Source: Photorhabdus namnaonensis
GTDB taxonomy: Bacteria > Pseudomonadota > Gammaproteobacteria > Enterobacterales > Enterobacteriaceae
Length of the DNA stretch: 64,000 bases
Assembly: GCF_001684335.1 (NCBI RefSeq)
Contig: NZ_LOIC01000086.1
Coordinates: 3,179-67,178 of the forward strand
Direction of reading: 5' to 3'
In this document: piece after piece, positions 46,430 through 61,300 of the stretch
Position numbering within the stretch: position 1 is the stretch's first letter
How the letters are laid out: every line of letters begins with the position of its first letter
Made by a program: the position numbers and the translations under genes
The notes under the pieces: generated by a model
Databases searched by the model: none
Seen by the model: only the letters and a program-made list of their open reading frames with translations
Told to the model about the DNA's origin: nothing

Positions 46430-46720
46430 AAAATTGCAGTTAATTAATCGAACTTATCTAAAAAAACGGAAACAAAAATGGAATGTCTTATTCCGGAGCA
46501 TAAAATAAATTATTTATTCTGTTGTCAGGAAAATTAATGTCAATAAATTGTTAATTGGTTGTTGTTAGCCGGGCTATAGCATTCCACATCTGAATATCTT
46601 GAATTGATATTAGAGGTGTCCGTTTTTATTTCTTGGGGGCAAGAAGTGAGAAAGAAATATTAGTGATGGTTGTCAGAGATGACAGTTTCCAAATTTCTAA
46701 CAGATTCGTTGAGGTAGTAA
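46430..46720 (+). promoter_or_regulatory. Conserved leader of the five-module NRPS gene
   Basis: Same blocks as 16040-16307 and 14755-15066, including the CTATAGCATTCCACATCTGAA stretch, GTTTTTATTTCTTGGGGG with a TTCTTG/CAAGAA hairpin, and AGTTTCCAAATTTCTAAC. GAGG at 46711-46714 is 6 bases from ATG, a better spacing than in the nine-module gene. No promoter boxes can be assigned firmly. Confidence 0.72.
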
Positions 46721-49315
46721 ATGAAAGATAGCATTGTTCAAGCAGGAAGTGCTTTTAAAGCTGAACTCCTCTCTCAGACGTCAGAAAATATAACCAACGT
46801 AAATGACATTTTACCACCGACTCAGAATGTAAAGAATATTCCCCAGATGTTTACAGCCAGTGAATCATTTTGGTGTGAACGTCTCGCTGCTTTGCAACCC
46901 CTCCAATTACCTTTTGAAACCGTTGAAGAACCAGCGGAACCCAGTTGGGTAATCAGTGACTGGCAGCCCCCGTTGCCAAAAAATGGTGAAGAGGAGCCAT
47001 TGCAAACGTTGTTGCAGGCATTTGTTATCTATCTTGCGCGTTTGACTCAGCAAACGACATTCCAAATTGGTTGGTGCGTGGATGGGGTAAACGATAAGTC
47101 GACAGATTTGTCGCCGGTGGCGCCAATGGTCGTTGAGGTGGAGTTTGATAAGCCTTGGCATGTGGCAGCGAACGGGTTGGATGGCGAGTTGGCCCGGTTG
47201 ACCCGGTACCACACATTTAGTCGAGATCTCCTCTCGCGCTCTCCTTCATTATGGGCTATTCCGGCGTTGACAACTCATTGTCCGTGGCGGATAGCCGTTT
47301 CTGTCATAGCGGAAGATAGGCCGTGTGATCAGGTGCCACAGGGCGAATTACTGACGCTGCAAATCAATGCGCAGGGCGGTTTTCGTTGGATCTACGATGA
47401 AAATCGCCTAAGTACAGAAGTGGTTCTGCGCATGGGTGAACATTTACAGATGCTGGCAGCGTCACAAAGACAGGGAGAGGAAATTCCTATCTGGCAGCTT
47501 AATTTGTTGTCTGAAGCCGAACATACCTTGCTACTGGAAACCTGGAACGCCACGGAAACCCCTTATCCTGACCCATTATGTATTCATCAATTATTTGAGC
47601 GACAGGTAGAACAGGCCCCGCACGCCACGGCGCTGGAATATCAAGAACAGACCCTCAGTTATGCGGAATTGAATACCCGTGCTAACCGGCTGGCTCATCA
47701 ACTGATTGCGCTGGGCGTCACACCGGACCGTCGGGTCGCGATTTGTGTGGAGCGCTCACCGATGATGGTGGTGTCATTGCTGGCAGTGCTGAAAGCCGGT
47801 GGGGCTTATGTGCCGCTGGATTCGACTTATCCGCGGGAACGTCTGGCATATATCCTGAGTGACAGTGCGCCGTCAGTGGCGCTGGTTGATGAAGCTGGCC
47901 GGGCGGCGCTGGGCGAACAGGCGCTGGTAGGAGTGACGATACTGGACCCGAATATCCAACTTGACCAGCCCGACAGCAACCCGCAGATCCCGGCGTTGAC
48001 GCCGCAGCATTTGGCCTATGTGATTTACACCTCCGGCTCCACCGGGCAGCCGAAAGGGGTGATGGTGGAACATCAGGCGATTTACCAACGTTATCTGGGT
48101 TTTAATGACACCTATGCGGTCACTGCGCAAGACCGGCTATTGCAATTTGCCGCGTTTGCGTTTGATGTTTCAGTGGAAGATTTCTTCTCGTCATTATGCA
48201 ACGGAGCCACACTGGTTATCCGGGATGATAGCTGGCTGGCTTCGATACCAGAATTTGTTGCCTTAACCCGACAATATCGTATTACGGTGATGTCACTGCC
48301 GACTTTATTCTGGTCTGAATTGGCTGCCAGAGATAATGGATTACCGCTGCCGGATTGTCTCCGGCTCATCATCATTGGGGGTGAGGCGGTGAAAAAGAGC
48401 GCCATTCAGGCGTGGTTTAGGCAGGCGGGCCACCGGCCCCGGCTATTGAATGGTTATGGCCCGACAGAAAACACCGTGACGGTGACCTATAAGGATGTGC
48501 TATCCCCGGAAGATGCCCGTTCTATCGGCCGACCGGCTAAAAATGCTCGTATCTATCTGTTGGACAAATATGGCGAACTGGTACCCGCAGGTTGCGTGGG
48601 CGAGATGTACATTGGCGGCGTGGGTGTGGCTCGGGGTTATCTCAACCGGCCAGCGTTGAGCGTGGAACGTTTTATGCTGGACCCTTTTAGTCCGGTATCC
48701 GGCGAACGGATGTATCGCTCTGGGGATTTGGCCCGCTACCTGCCGGATGGTGACCTCGAATTTCTGGGCCGTAACGATGAGCAGGTTAAAATCCGTGGTT
48801 TCCGAATTGAACTGGGGGAAATTGAAACCCGCCTGACGGAATACCCGGCGGTACAAGAGGCGGCGGTGCTGGCATTGGATGGCGATCAGGGCAAACGGCT
48901 GGTGGCCTATATAGAGGCGGAAGCGAATGAGAGATTAGCGGCTGATCTGCGTGAATACTTGAGCGCCATTTTGCCTGACTATATGGTGCCGGCGGCCTTT
49001 GTACGTCTGGATACCTTCCCGCAGACCCCGAGTGGCAAGTTAGATCGCCGGGCGCTGCCTGCGCCAGGGGAAAACGATTTTGTCCGTCAGATTTATGAAG
49101 CCCCGCAAGGGAAGGCTGAAATCGCTCTGGCGGCCATCTGGCGTGAGTTATTGGGCATTGAACAAATCAGCCGACATGACAGTTTCTTTGCGTTGGGTGG
49201 TCATTCCCTACTCGGCGTGCAGATGATTGAGCGTTTGCGTCATCTGAGTTTGACGCTGACGGCGCGTGATCTGTTCCAGTCGCCGGTGCTGTCTGCATTG
49301 GCTCAAACGTTGGGA
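46721..49315 (+). other. NRPS-5 module 1: truncated C, A (basic), T
   Basis: The N-terminal ~275 residues match those of the nine-module NRPS: C-lobe only, no HHxxxDG. The A core (TSGSTG ~48029) gives DVESIGGVTK; Glu239 and the overall similarity to Lys-type cores suggest Lys, Orn or Arg. The residue is flipped to D by the next C/E. Confidence 0.8.
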
Positions 49316-52300
49316 CAGCATCAGGCTGTGATAGTCCCGCCTAACGTCATCACTCCGGCCACCACAAAGCTAACGCCGGAGATGTTGTCGCTGATTGATT
49401 TAACTCAGACTGACATTGACCGCATCGTCGAGCAGGTACCGGGGGGAATGACAAATATTCAGGATATCTATGCGTTGTCGCCGTTACAGGACGGTATCCT
49501 GTTCCACCACCTGTTGGAACAGGAAGGTGACCCCTATCTGGTGCTCTATCCGGTGGCTTTTGCTAACCGCTCTTTGCTGGAGCGTTATCTGACGGCGGTA
49601 CAACAGACGATTGATCTCCATGATATCTTGCGGACGGCGTTTATCTGGCAAGGATTGTCAGTCCCGGCGCAGGTGGTCTTGCGCCGGGCACGATTGCCTG
49701 TGACAGAATTGACGCTAGATCCGGCTGACGGCTCAGTGATTGACCAGTTAACCCGGCGTTTTGATCCCGCTCAGTATCGTCTTGACTTGCGTCGGGCGCC
49801 GCTACTGCATTTTGTTATCGCTCAGGAAACCGATGGCCGCTGGTTCTTACTGGAATTACAGCATCACTTGATTGGCGACCACGAAACGATGGAAGTGATG
49901 CACCGTGAAGTGCGAGCCTATTTTGCCGGACAGGGGGAGCATTTGCCTGCGCCGGTGCCGTTCCGTAATCTGGTGGCCGAGGCCCGGTTGGGAGTGAGTC
50001 AGGCGGCGCATACCCGTTTCTTCACCGATATGTTGGCGGCAGTGGATGAGCCAACGTTGCCGTTTGGGCTGACAGGTGTGCATTGTGATGGATCTCAGAA
50101 GACGGAATCTCACTGGATGTTAGCTCCTGAGTTAAATGACCGTCTGCGCAGTCAGGCCCGGCGTTTGGGTGTCAGTCTGGCGGCGTTGTGTCATCTGGCC
50201 TGGGCGCAAGTGTTATCGCGTACCAGCGGACAGGAGAAAGTAGTGTTTGGTACCGTCCTGTTTGGGCGCATGGCCGTGGGGGAAGGAATGGGATTGTTCA
50301 TCAATACCCTGCCGTTGCGGCTGGATATGGATGAGACCCCGGTACGGGACAGTGTGCGGGAGGCGCATTTGCGACTGGCTGAATTGTTGGAGCATGAACA
50401 TGCCCCGTTGGCGCTGGCTCAACAATGCAGTGGGGTTGACAGCGGTACGCCGCTCTTTAGCGCCCTGTTGAACTATCGCCATAATGAGCAGCCAGATCTT
50501 TTGGATGAAACAATGGCCGGGATTGAATTCCTCGGCGAACAGGAGCGCACTAACTATCCGTTTGTGCTGTCGGTAGAGGATGGCGGTTCTACTCTGGGGC
50601 TGACGGCTCAAGTCGTGCAACCGTTTGATCCGGAAAGCCTATGCGGTTATATGCAACAGGCGCTGGAGAGTCTGGCGGCAGCGCTGGAGCAAACCCCGGA
50701 AATGCCTGTTCGGGTATTGGATATTCTGCCGGAAGCGGAGCGTACCTTGTTGCTGGAAACTTGGAACGCCACGGAGACCGTCTATCCTGAACAGTTATGT
50801 ATCCAGCAGTTGTTTGAACAACAGGTGGAGAAAACTCCAACGGCGACGGCGCTGATAGCAGGCGATAAGACCCTAAGCTATACAGAACTGAATACCCGTG
50901 CTAACCGGCTAGCTCATCAGTTAATCGAACAAGAGGTTCGTCCCGGTGATCATATTGCGCTTCTGCTAGAGCGATCAATAGAACTAGTGGTAGCTCAATT
51001 GGCTATTCTTAAGGCCGGTGCCGTTTACGTGCCGGTTGATCCCAGTGCGCCGGATGAGCGGAAAAACTGGTTGATAAATGACTGCTCAGCTAAATTGCTG
51101 ATTACTGATGAACAATCCGAGATTCCTGTCGGCCTCTTGGTTCCGCTGTTTTGTCTCTCTGATGAGACAGATATGAACAGAGAGGAAGATTGCCTCAACC
51201 CTGATTTCCCGCGTTCCAGCGCTGATTTAGCGTATATCATGTACACCTCTGGTTCCACCGGTACCCCAAAAGGGGTGTTAGTACCCCATCGTGCGGTGGC
51301 CCGGCTGGTTATCAATAATGGTTATGCCGAAATTGGTCAGGATGATCGGGTTGCTTTTACAGCTAATCCCGCTTTCGATGCCAGCACATTTGAAGTCTGG
51401 GCGCCGTTACTCAATGGCGGGGCATTAGTGGTTATTGACCGCGCCACGTTATTAACACCACAGGAGTTAGTGCGGGTTTTACAGGCCCGCCAGATCACGG
51501 TTCTGTGGCTGACTATCGGGTTGTTTAACCGGTTGGCGGCGGAGTTATCCCCGGTTCTGCCGCAGATTAAGATCCTGATTTTCGGTGGCGATGTCCCCGA
51601 TTTACATGTGATTGCTCAGGTTCTGGATAATCGTCCGCCGCAACAATTATTGCAGGCTTATGGTCCGAGTGAGGGAACCACGTTTACCACCATGTATCCT
51701 ATTGTGGCATTAGCGCAGGGAGTGACTCGCATCCCCATTGGTCGGCCGATAGCCAATACACGTATTTATCTGCTGGATGCTTATGGTCAGCCGGTACCGT
51801 CAGGTGCGATTGGTGAGATTTATGTGGGGGGAGATGGAGTGGCCTGTGGCTATCTTAATCGCCCTGACCAAACTGCTGAACGTTTCCTGACAGATCCCTT
51901 TAGTGATCAACCGGATGCGCACATGTATCGGACCGGGGATTTAGCCCGTTATCTGCCGGATGGCAATTTGGAGTTTCTGGGTCGTAATGACCAACAGGTT
52001 AAAATCCGTGGCTTCCGCATTGAACCGGGGGAAATTGAGAATCGTCTGGCGGAGCATCCGGCGGTGCGAGAGGCGGCGGTGTTGGCGTTAGGCGATGGGC
52101 CGGAAAAACGGTTGGTGGCCTATGTGGCGGCGGAAGCTCATGAGGAGCTGGCGATGAGTCTGCGTGATCACCTGAGCGCCATTCTACCGGATTACATGGT
52201 GCCGACAGCCTTTGTGCGTCTGGATGGGTTTCCACTGACCCCGAATGGTAAGCTGGATCGCCGGGCATTGCCGGCGCCGGACAATGAAGCCTTGGCTCGT

Positions 52301-55300
52301 CAGGTTTATGCTGCGCCGCAAGGAGAAACGGAAATAGCGCTGGCGGCAATCTGGCATGAATTACTGGGGATCGAACAGGTCAGCCGGTATGATAGCTTTT
52401 TTGCGTTAGGCGGCCACTCGTTGCTCGCTGTACGGATGGTTGAACGCTTGCGTCACCAAGGGTTGACGCTGGCGGTGCGTGACCTGTTCCAGTCGCCTGT
52501 GTTGTTTGAATTAGCACAAACACTGGGGCGGCAACCGGTTATGGCGGTGCCGCCGAATGTGATTACGCCAGCGACGACGAAAATTACCCCAGAAATGTTG
52601 CCGCTGATTGATCTGACTCAGGCTGAGATTAACCGTATCGTCGGGCAGGTGCCGGGCGGGATGACTAATATTCAGGATATCTATGCCCTGTCGCCATTGC
52701 AGGACGGTATTTTGTTCCACCACTTATTGGCAAACGAAGGCGATCCCTATCTGGTGGTCAGTCAGATGGCCTTTGCTGATCGCTCTCTGTTAGACCGTTA
52801 TTTGGCGGCGGTACAACAGGTGATTGCTCGTCACGATATTCTGCGTACCGCCTTTATTTGGCAAGAGTTGTCAGTACCGGCTCAGATAGTTTGGCGTCAG
52901 GCATCCTTGTCGGTGACTGAGCTGGCGCTGAACCCGGCTGATGGCCCGATTTGTGATCAACTCGTTCAACGTTTTAACCCCCGTCATTATCGTCTCGATT
53001 TGAGTCAGGCCCCGCTGTTGCGTTTTGTGGCGGCACAGGAGACCGATGGCCGCTGGTTGTTACTGGAATTGCAGCATCACCTGATTGGCGACCATACCGC
53101 AATGAAAGTGATGAACCGTGAAGTGCAGGCGTACCTTGCCGGACAAGGGGATAGCTTGCCTGACCCGGTACCGTTCCGCAATCTGGTAGCTCAGGCCCGA
53201 TTAGGGGGAGATCAGGAAGCGCATACCCGTTTCTTTACTGAGATGCTAGCGGAGGTGGATGAGCCAACGCTGCCGTTCGGGCTGACGGATGTGCATCGTG
53301 ACGGATCTCAGGAGATAGCGTCCCATCGACTGTTGACGGCCAGTTTGAATGACCGTCTGCGTAGTCAGGCTCGGCGTTTGGGCGTCAGTCTGGCGGCGTT
53401 GTTTCATTTGGCTTGGGCGCAGGTATTGTCGCGTACCAGTGGTCAGGAGAAAGTGGTGTTTGGCACCGTGCTGTTTGGGCGCATGACCGCGGGAGAAGGG
53501 GCTGATAGTGGGATGGGGTTGTTTATTAATACCCTGCCGCTACGGCTGGACATCGATGATACGCCGATACGGGATTGTGTACAGACAGTACATGCCCGGC
53601 TGGCGGGATTGTTGGAACATGAACATGCCTCACTGGCGCTGGCTCAACGATGCAGTGGGGTTGCCAGCGGTACGCCGCTCTTTAGCGCCCTGATGAACTA
53701 CCGCCATAATGATCAGTCAGCTCCTTTGGATGAAACGATGGAGGGGATTGAATTCCTGGGCGAACAGGAGAGCACTAACTACCCTTTCGGGATGTCGGTG
53801 GAGGACGATGGCGCTACATTGGGGTTGATTGCTCATGTGGTGCAACCGTTTGATCCGGAAAGTCTATGCGATTATATGCAGCAGGCGCTGGAGAGTTTGG
53901 TAGCGGCCCTTGAGCAGGCCCCTGAGACGCCGGTACGGGTACTGAACATCCTGCCTGAAACGGAACGCACATTGTTGCTGGAAACCTGGAACGTCACGGA
54001 GACCCCGTATCCTGAGGCGTTATGTATTCATCAGTTGTTTGAACAACAAGTGGAGAAAACCCCGCAGGCCACGGCACTGGTGTATCAAGAGCAGACACTG
54101 AGTTATGCCGAATTAAATGCTTGCGCCAACCGATTGGCCCATCAACTGATTGCGTTTGGCGTAACACCGGAGCAACGGGTAGCGATTTGCGTGGCACGCT
54201 CACCAGCGATGGTGGCGGCGTTGTTGGCGGTGTTGAAAGCCGGCGGCGCTTATGTGCCGCTGGACCCAACTTACCCGGAGGAGCGCCTGACCTATATCCT
54301 GCATGACACAGCCCCATCAGTGGTCTTGGCTGATGCGATCGGACAGGCCGCACTGGGTGGCGAGGCGTTGGCCGGGCTGACGGTAATTGATCCGAATATC
54401 CAGCCTGACCAACCGAACAGCAATCCATTAGTGACCGCATTGACGCCACAGCATCTGGCTTATGTGATTTACACCTCCGGTTCAACCGGGCAGCCGAAAG
54501 GGGTGATGGTAGAACATCAGGCGGTGTATCAACGTTATCTGGGGGTTAATGAACCCTATGTCATCACCGCGCAAGACCGGGTGTTGCAATTTGCTGCTTT
54601 TGCGTTTGATGTTTCAGTGGAAGAGTGCTTCTCGTCATTATGCAGCGGCGCCACGCTGGTGATTCGTGATGATAGCTGGCTGGCTTCAATGGCGGAATTT
54701 ATTGCTTTAGCCCGGCAAAGCCGTATCACGGTGATGTTTCTGCCGACCTTATTCTGGTCTGAACTGGCGGCCAGAGACAACGGATTATCGTTGCCGGCGT
54801 GTCTCCGGTTGATCATCATTGGCAGTGAGGCAGTTAAAAAGAACGCTATTCAGGACTGGTTTAGACAGGAAGGCCGCCGACCTCAGTTATTGAACGCCTA
54901 CGGTCCGACGGAAAATACCGTGACGGCGACCTGTAAAGAAATAGTATCCCCGGCAGATGATCGTTCTATCGGTCGACCGATTAGAAATACTCGTGTCTAT
55001 CTGTTGGACAAATACAGCCAACCTGTGCCATTGGGCTGCGTGGGTGAAATGTATATTGGCGGCGTAGGTGTGGCACGGGGTTATCTGAATCGGCTGACAC
55101 TGAGCGAGGAACGTTTTGTACCGGATTCCTTTAGTCCGACGTCCAATGCGCGAATGTATCGCACTGGGGATTTAGCGCGTTATCTGCCGAACGGTGAGCT
55201 GGAATTCTTCGGTCGTAACGACCAACAGGTTAAAATTCGCGGCTTCCGGGTTGAACTGGGGGAAATTGAAACTCGGCTGGTGGAACACCCGGCGGTACAA

Positions 55301-58300
55301 GAAGCGGCGGTGCTGGCGCTGGATGATGAGCTGGGCAAACGGCTGGTGGCTTACGTAGCGGCACAAGCGTATGAGAGATTGACTGCTGATTTACGTGAAC
55401 ACCTGCGCGCAGTTTTGCCGGACTATATGATACCGGCGGCCTTTGTGCGGCTGGATAGCTTCCCGCAGACACCGAATGGCAAGTTGGATCGCCGGGCATT
55501 GCCGGCACCGGAGGAGGCGGCGTTTGCCCGTCAGGTCTATGAGGCTCCGCAAGGGAAGATAGAAACGATGCTGGCGGCTGTCTGGTGTGAATTGCTGGAT
55601 GTTGCGCAGATTAGTCGGCATGACAGCTTCTTTGCTCTAGGCGGCCATTCATTGCTCGCTGTGCGCATGATTGAACGATTGCGGCGTATCGGTCTGGGCG
55701 TATCGGTACAAACGCTATTCCAACATCCAACACTCCGTGTTCTGGCGCAGTCTCTGGTTCAGCATGATGAAATCCGGGGGCCTGACAACGGTATTACATC
55801 GGATACAACGGTGCTGACACCGGCGATGTTGCCGCTGATTGATTTAACTCAGTCTGACATTGACCGCATCGTCGGACAGGTACCGGGCGGGGTGGCGAAT
55901 ATTCAGGATATTTATGCATTGTCGCCATTGCAGGATGGTATTTTGTTCCATCATCTGCTGGAGAATGAAGGTGATACGTATCTGTTAGTCAGCCAGATGG
56001 TCTTTGTTGACCGGGCGCTGTTGGATCGTTATCTGGCGGCGATTCAACGGACCATTGATCGGCACGATATCCTGCGTACCGCCTTTATTTGGCAAGGATT
56101 GTCAATGCCGGCGCAGGTGGTCTGGCGTCAGGCGCCATTGTCAGTGACTGAACTGGTTCTGGACCCGGCTGACGGTCCGGTCAGTGACCAGTTAACCCGG
56201 CGTTTTGATCCCGCTCACTATCGACTTGACCTGAGCCAAGCCCCGTTACTGCGTTTTGTTATCGCTCAAGAAACGGATGGTCGTTGGCTGTTACTGGAAT
56301 TGCATCATCACTTGATTGGCGATCATGAAACGATGGAAGTGATGCACCGCGAAGTCCGGGCGTATCTGATGGGACAGGAAGAGAGCTTGCCGGCGCCGGT
56401 TCCTTTCCGCAATCTGGTGGCGCAGGCCCGGTTGGGTGTCAGTCAGGAAGAACACACCCGCTTCTTTACCGAGATGTTGGCGGAGGTGAATGAATCCACG
56501 TTGCCGTTTGGATTGACGGAGGTGCATCGTAACGGTTCACAGGTGACGGAATCTCACCGGATGTTGGTTCCTGAGCTAAATGACCGTTTGCGTAGTCAGG
56601 CTAGGCGTTTGGGCGTCAGTCTGGCGGCGCTGTGTCATTTGGCCTGGGCGCAGGTGTTGTCCTGTACCAGTGGTCAGCCGAGTGTCGTGTTTGGTACGGT
56701 GCTGTTTGGGCGTATGCAGGCGGGTGAGGGTGCTGACAATGGCATGGGATTGTTTATCAATACCTTGCCGTTGCGGCTGGATATCGATGAGACCCCAGTG
56801 CGGGACAGCGTGCAGGCCGCCCATACCCGACTGGCCGGATTATTGGCGCATGAGCATGCTTCACTGGCGCTGGCTCAACGTTGCAGTGGGGTTGCCAGCG
56901 GTACTCCGCTCTTTAGCGCACTGTTGAACTATCGGCACAATGCTTTGTCGGCAACGTCAGATGAACTGATCAGCGGTATTGAATTTCTTGACGCACAGGA
57001 GCGAACCAACTACCCATTTGTGCTGTCGGTGGAGGATTTTGGCGAATCTTTGGGACTGACGGCTCAGGTAGTGCGGCCGTTTGATCCGGAAAACCTGTGC
57101 GGTTATATGCAGCAGGCGCTGGAGAGTCTGGTGGAAGCTTTGGAGCAAGCGCCGGAGACACCGATACGCGCCTTGAACATCCTGCCCGAAACAGAACGCA
57201 CACTGTTGCTGGAAACTTGGAACGCCACGGAAACCGCTTATCCTGACGCGTTATGTATTCATCAATTGTTTGAGCGGCAAGTAGAGAAAACCCCGGAGGC
57301 GACGGCGCTGATAGCGGGAGATAAAACCTTAAGCTATGCGGAACTGAATACGTGTGCTAACCGATTGGCCCATCAACTAATTGAACAGGGAATTCGGTCA
57401 GATGACCATGTTGCAATCCTGTTAGAGCGCTCGATGGAACTGGTGGTGGCTCAATTGGCGATTCTCAAAGCCGGTGCTGTTTACGTGCCGGTTGATCCCA
57501 GTATGCCGGATGAACGGAAAAATTGGCTGATAAGTGATTGTTCCGCTCGGTTGCTGCTTACCGATACACGGATTGATATTCCGGCTAACTTGCCGATTCC
57601 GCTGTTGCGTCTCTCGAATGAGAAAAGTGCGAACAGAGAGCAAGATCGTATCAACCCTGATGTGCCGCGTTCCAGCACAGAATTGGCGTATATCATGTAC
57701 ACCTCCGGCTCTACCGGCACACCCAAAGGGGTTTTAGTGCGGCATCGCGCTATGGTTCGGCTGGTTATCAATAATGGCTATGCCAACATCGGACCGGAGG
57801 ATCGGGTTGCTTTTACGGCTAATCCGGCTTTCGATGCCAGCACGTTTGAAGTTTGGGCGCCGTTGCTTAACGGTGGTGCTTTAGTGGTTATCGACCGCGC
57901 CACCTTATTGACGCCACAGGAGTTAGTGCTGACTTTACAGGAGCGCCGCATCACAGTTTTATGGCTGACTATCGGGTTGTTTAACCGGTTGGCGGCAGAG
58001 TTATCTCCCATTCTTCCGCAAATTAAGATCCTAATTTTCGGGGGAGATATCCCCGATTTACAGGTGATTGCTCAGGTTCTGGATAATCGTCCTCCACAAC
58101 AACTCTTGCAAGCCTATGGTCCGAGTGAAGGGACCACTTTTACCACCATGTATCCTATCGAGGCGTTACCGCAGGGAGCGAGCCGGATACCTATTGGCCG
58201 GCCAATAGCGAATACACGGGTTTATTTGCTGGATGCGTATAGTCAGCTGGTGCCGCCGGGTGTGATCGGTGAAATTTATGTCGGTGGCGATGGGGTCGCT

Positions 58301-61300
58301 CAAGGTTATCTCAATCGTCCTGAGTTAACCGCCGAACGTTTCCTGATCGATCCGTTCAGTGATGAACCTGATGCGCGCATGTACCGCACCGGGGATTTGG
58401 CCCGTTACCTACCGGACGGTAATCTAGAATTCCTCGGCCGTAATGACCAGCAGGTGAAAATCCGAGGGTTCCGCATTGAACCGGGAGAAATTGAAGCGCG
58501 TCTGGTGGAGCATCCGGCGGTGCGTGAGGCGGCGGTATCGGCGCTAGGTGATGGGCCGGACAAACGGCTGGTGGCCTATGTGGTAGCGCCTGCGGATGAC
58601 GGGTTGGTGAATAGTTTGCGTGCTTACCTGAGCAAAATTTTGCCTGACTATATGGTGCCGTCAGCCTTTGTACGGTTGGATGCGTTTCCGTTGACGCCGA
58701 ACGGTAAGCTGGATCGTCGGGCGCTACCGGCACCGGACAGTGAAGCCGTCGCTCGTCAGGCTTACGTAGCGCCGCAAGGCGAAACGGAAATGACATTAGC
58801 GGCGATTTGGCGTGAATTACTGGGGATTGAACAGGTTAGTCGGCATGACAGCTTCTTTGCGTTGGGCGGCCATTCACTGCTTGCTGTACGGATGATTGAA
58901 CGCTTGCGTCAATTGGGGTTGACACTGGCGGCGCGTGATCTGTTCCAGTCTCCGGTGCTGTCAGATTTGGCGCAAACGTTGGGGCGGCATCAGGCCGTAA
59001 TCGTGCCGGGTAACGTGATCACCCCGGCAACTACGACGCTGACACCGGCAATGTTGCCGCTAATTGATTTGACCCAAATCGACATTGACCGCATCGTCGG
59101 GCAAGTGCCGGGCGGGGTTGCTAATATTCAGGATATCTATGCCCTGTCGCCATTGCAGGACGGTATTTTGTTCCATCATCTACTAGCAAACAAAGGGGAC
59201 CCCTATTTATTAACCGGTCAGATGGTCTTTACTGAGCGGACTGTGCTGGATCGTTATCTGGCGGCGGTGCAACAGGTAGTTAATAGACACGATATCCTGC
59301 GTACTGCCTTTATCTGGCAAGGATTGTCAGTGCCCGCCCAAGTGGTTTGGCGTCAGGCATCCTTGTCGGTGACTGAGCTGACACTAAACCCAGCCGATGG
59401 ACCGGTTAGCGGGCAATTGGCTGAGCGTTTTGATCCCCGTCACCATCGTTTAGACCTGAACGAAGCCCCGTTATTACGCTTTGTGATAGCACAGGAAACC
59501 GATGGCCGTTGGATTGTACTGCAATTATTGCATCATCTGATTGGCGACCATACCACGTTGGACGTGATGAATCGTGAAGTCCAGGCTTATCTGGACGGGC
59601 AGGAGGAGAGCCTGCCAACGCCGACGCCTTTCCGCAATTTGGTGGCGCAGGCCCGGTTGGGGGTAAGTCAGGAAGCGCATATCCGTTTCTTTTCCGACAT
59701 GTTAGCCGGGGTGGATGAACCTACGCTGCCGTTCGGATTGACGGAGGTGCATCGTGATGGCTCGCAGGTGACGGAATCGCAGCGAATGCTGGCCCCTGAG
59801 CTGAATGACCGCTTGCGTGGTCAAGCCCGGCGTTTGGGGGTGAGTCTGGCGGCTTTATGTCATTTGGCTTGGGCGCAGGTATTGTCGCGTACCAGCGGAC
59901 AGGAACAGGTGGTGTTCGGTACCGTAATATTTGGACGCATGGCGGTGGCGAAAGGGGTTGACAGCGGCATGGGGCTGTTTATCAATACCTTGCCGTTGCG
60001 ACTGGATATGGATGATACGCCGGTGCGTGATAGTGTACAGGCAGTACATAGCCGGTTAGCGGGATTGTTGGAACATGAACATGCCTCACTGGCGCTGGCC
60101 CAGCGTTGTAGCGGGGTGTTGGATGGCATTCCACTGTTTAGCGCTTTGTTGAACTACCGGCATAATGATCAGCCTGATCCTTTGGACGGAACGCTGGACG
60201 GCGTTGAATTCCTTGGGGCGCAGGAGTTTACCAACTATCCGTTTGCCTTGTCGGTGGAAGATTTTGGTGACGCACTGGGGCTGACGGCTCAAGTGATCCA
60301 GCCGTTTGAGCCTGAACGGGTATGTGGCTATATGCAACAGGCGCTGGAGAGCTTGGCGGCGGCGCTGGAACAGACCCCGGAAACGCCGGTACGGACATTG
60401 AACATTCTGCCTGAAACAGAGAGTACGTTGCTGTTGAACACTTGGAATGCGACGGAAACCTCGTATTTTAACCCGCTATGTATTCATCAATTATTTGAAC
60501 AACAGGTAGAGCAAACCCCGGACGCGACAGCGTTAGTGTATGAGGAGCAAGCTCTTAGTTATGCCGAATTGAATGCCCGCGCTAATCGGTTGGCCCATCA
60601 GCTAATTGCGCTAGGTGTAGAACCGGACCAGCGGGTGGCGATTTGCGTGACCCGTTCACCGGCGATGGTAGTGGGATTGTTGGCGGCGCTGAAAGCAGGC
60701 GCGGCTTATGTGCCGCTGGACCCGGATTATCCGGGCGAACGTCTATCACATATTTTGGACGATGTTTCACCGGTTATTTTGTTGGCTGATGCCGTTGGAC
60801 GTACAACGTTGGGCGAGAACGTGCTGACCGGGCTGACAGTGCTTGATCCGAATACATTGCCTGATCAGCCAGACAGCAATCCACAGGTAACGGAATTGAC
60901 CTCTCGGCATCTGGCGTATGTGATTTACACCTCCGGTTCGACCGGCACGCCAAAGGGGGTGATGGTTGAACATAGGCAACTGGTTAGTCAAATTACTTCG
61001 TTGAACATGAAGTGGCTGCTTAACGCATCTGACCGTATATTACAATTTTGCAACCCCTCTTTTGACGTTTGTGCATCAGAAATATTTTGCGCAATAACAC
61101 TGGGAGCACAATTAGTTCTGAGAACAGATCAGTGGCTCCTGAGTGCGCAGGAGTTCTGGCGTCTGTGCGAGTCTTATAAAATTACCTACATTGCGATACC
61201 CGCTCAATTCTGGCGGATAATATCAAATGTTAATGAAGACGATATCTATCAGGGCGTAAGAATTATTTGCATTGGTGGGGAAGCGATACCTGATCATGAA

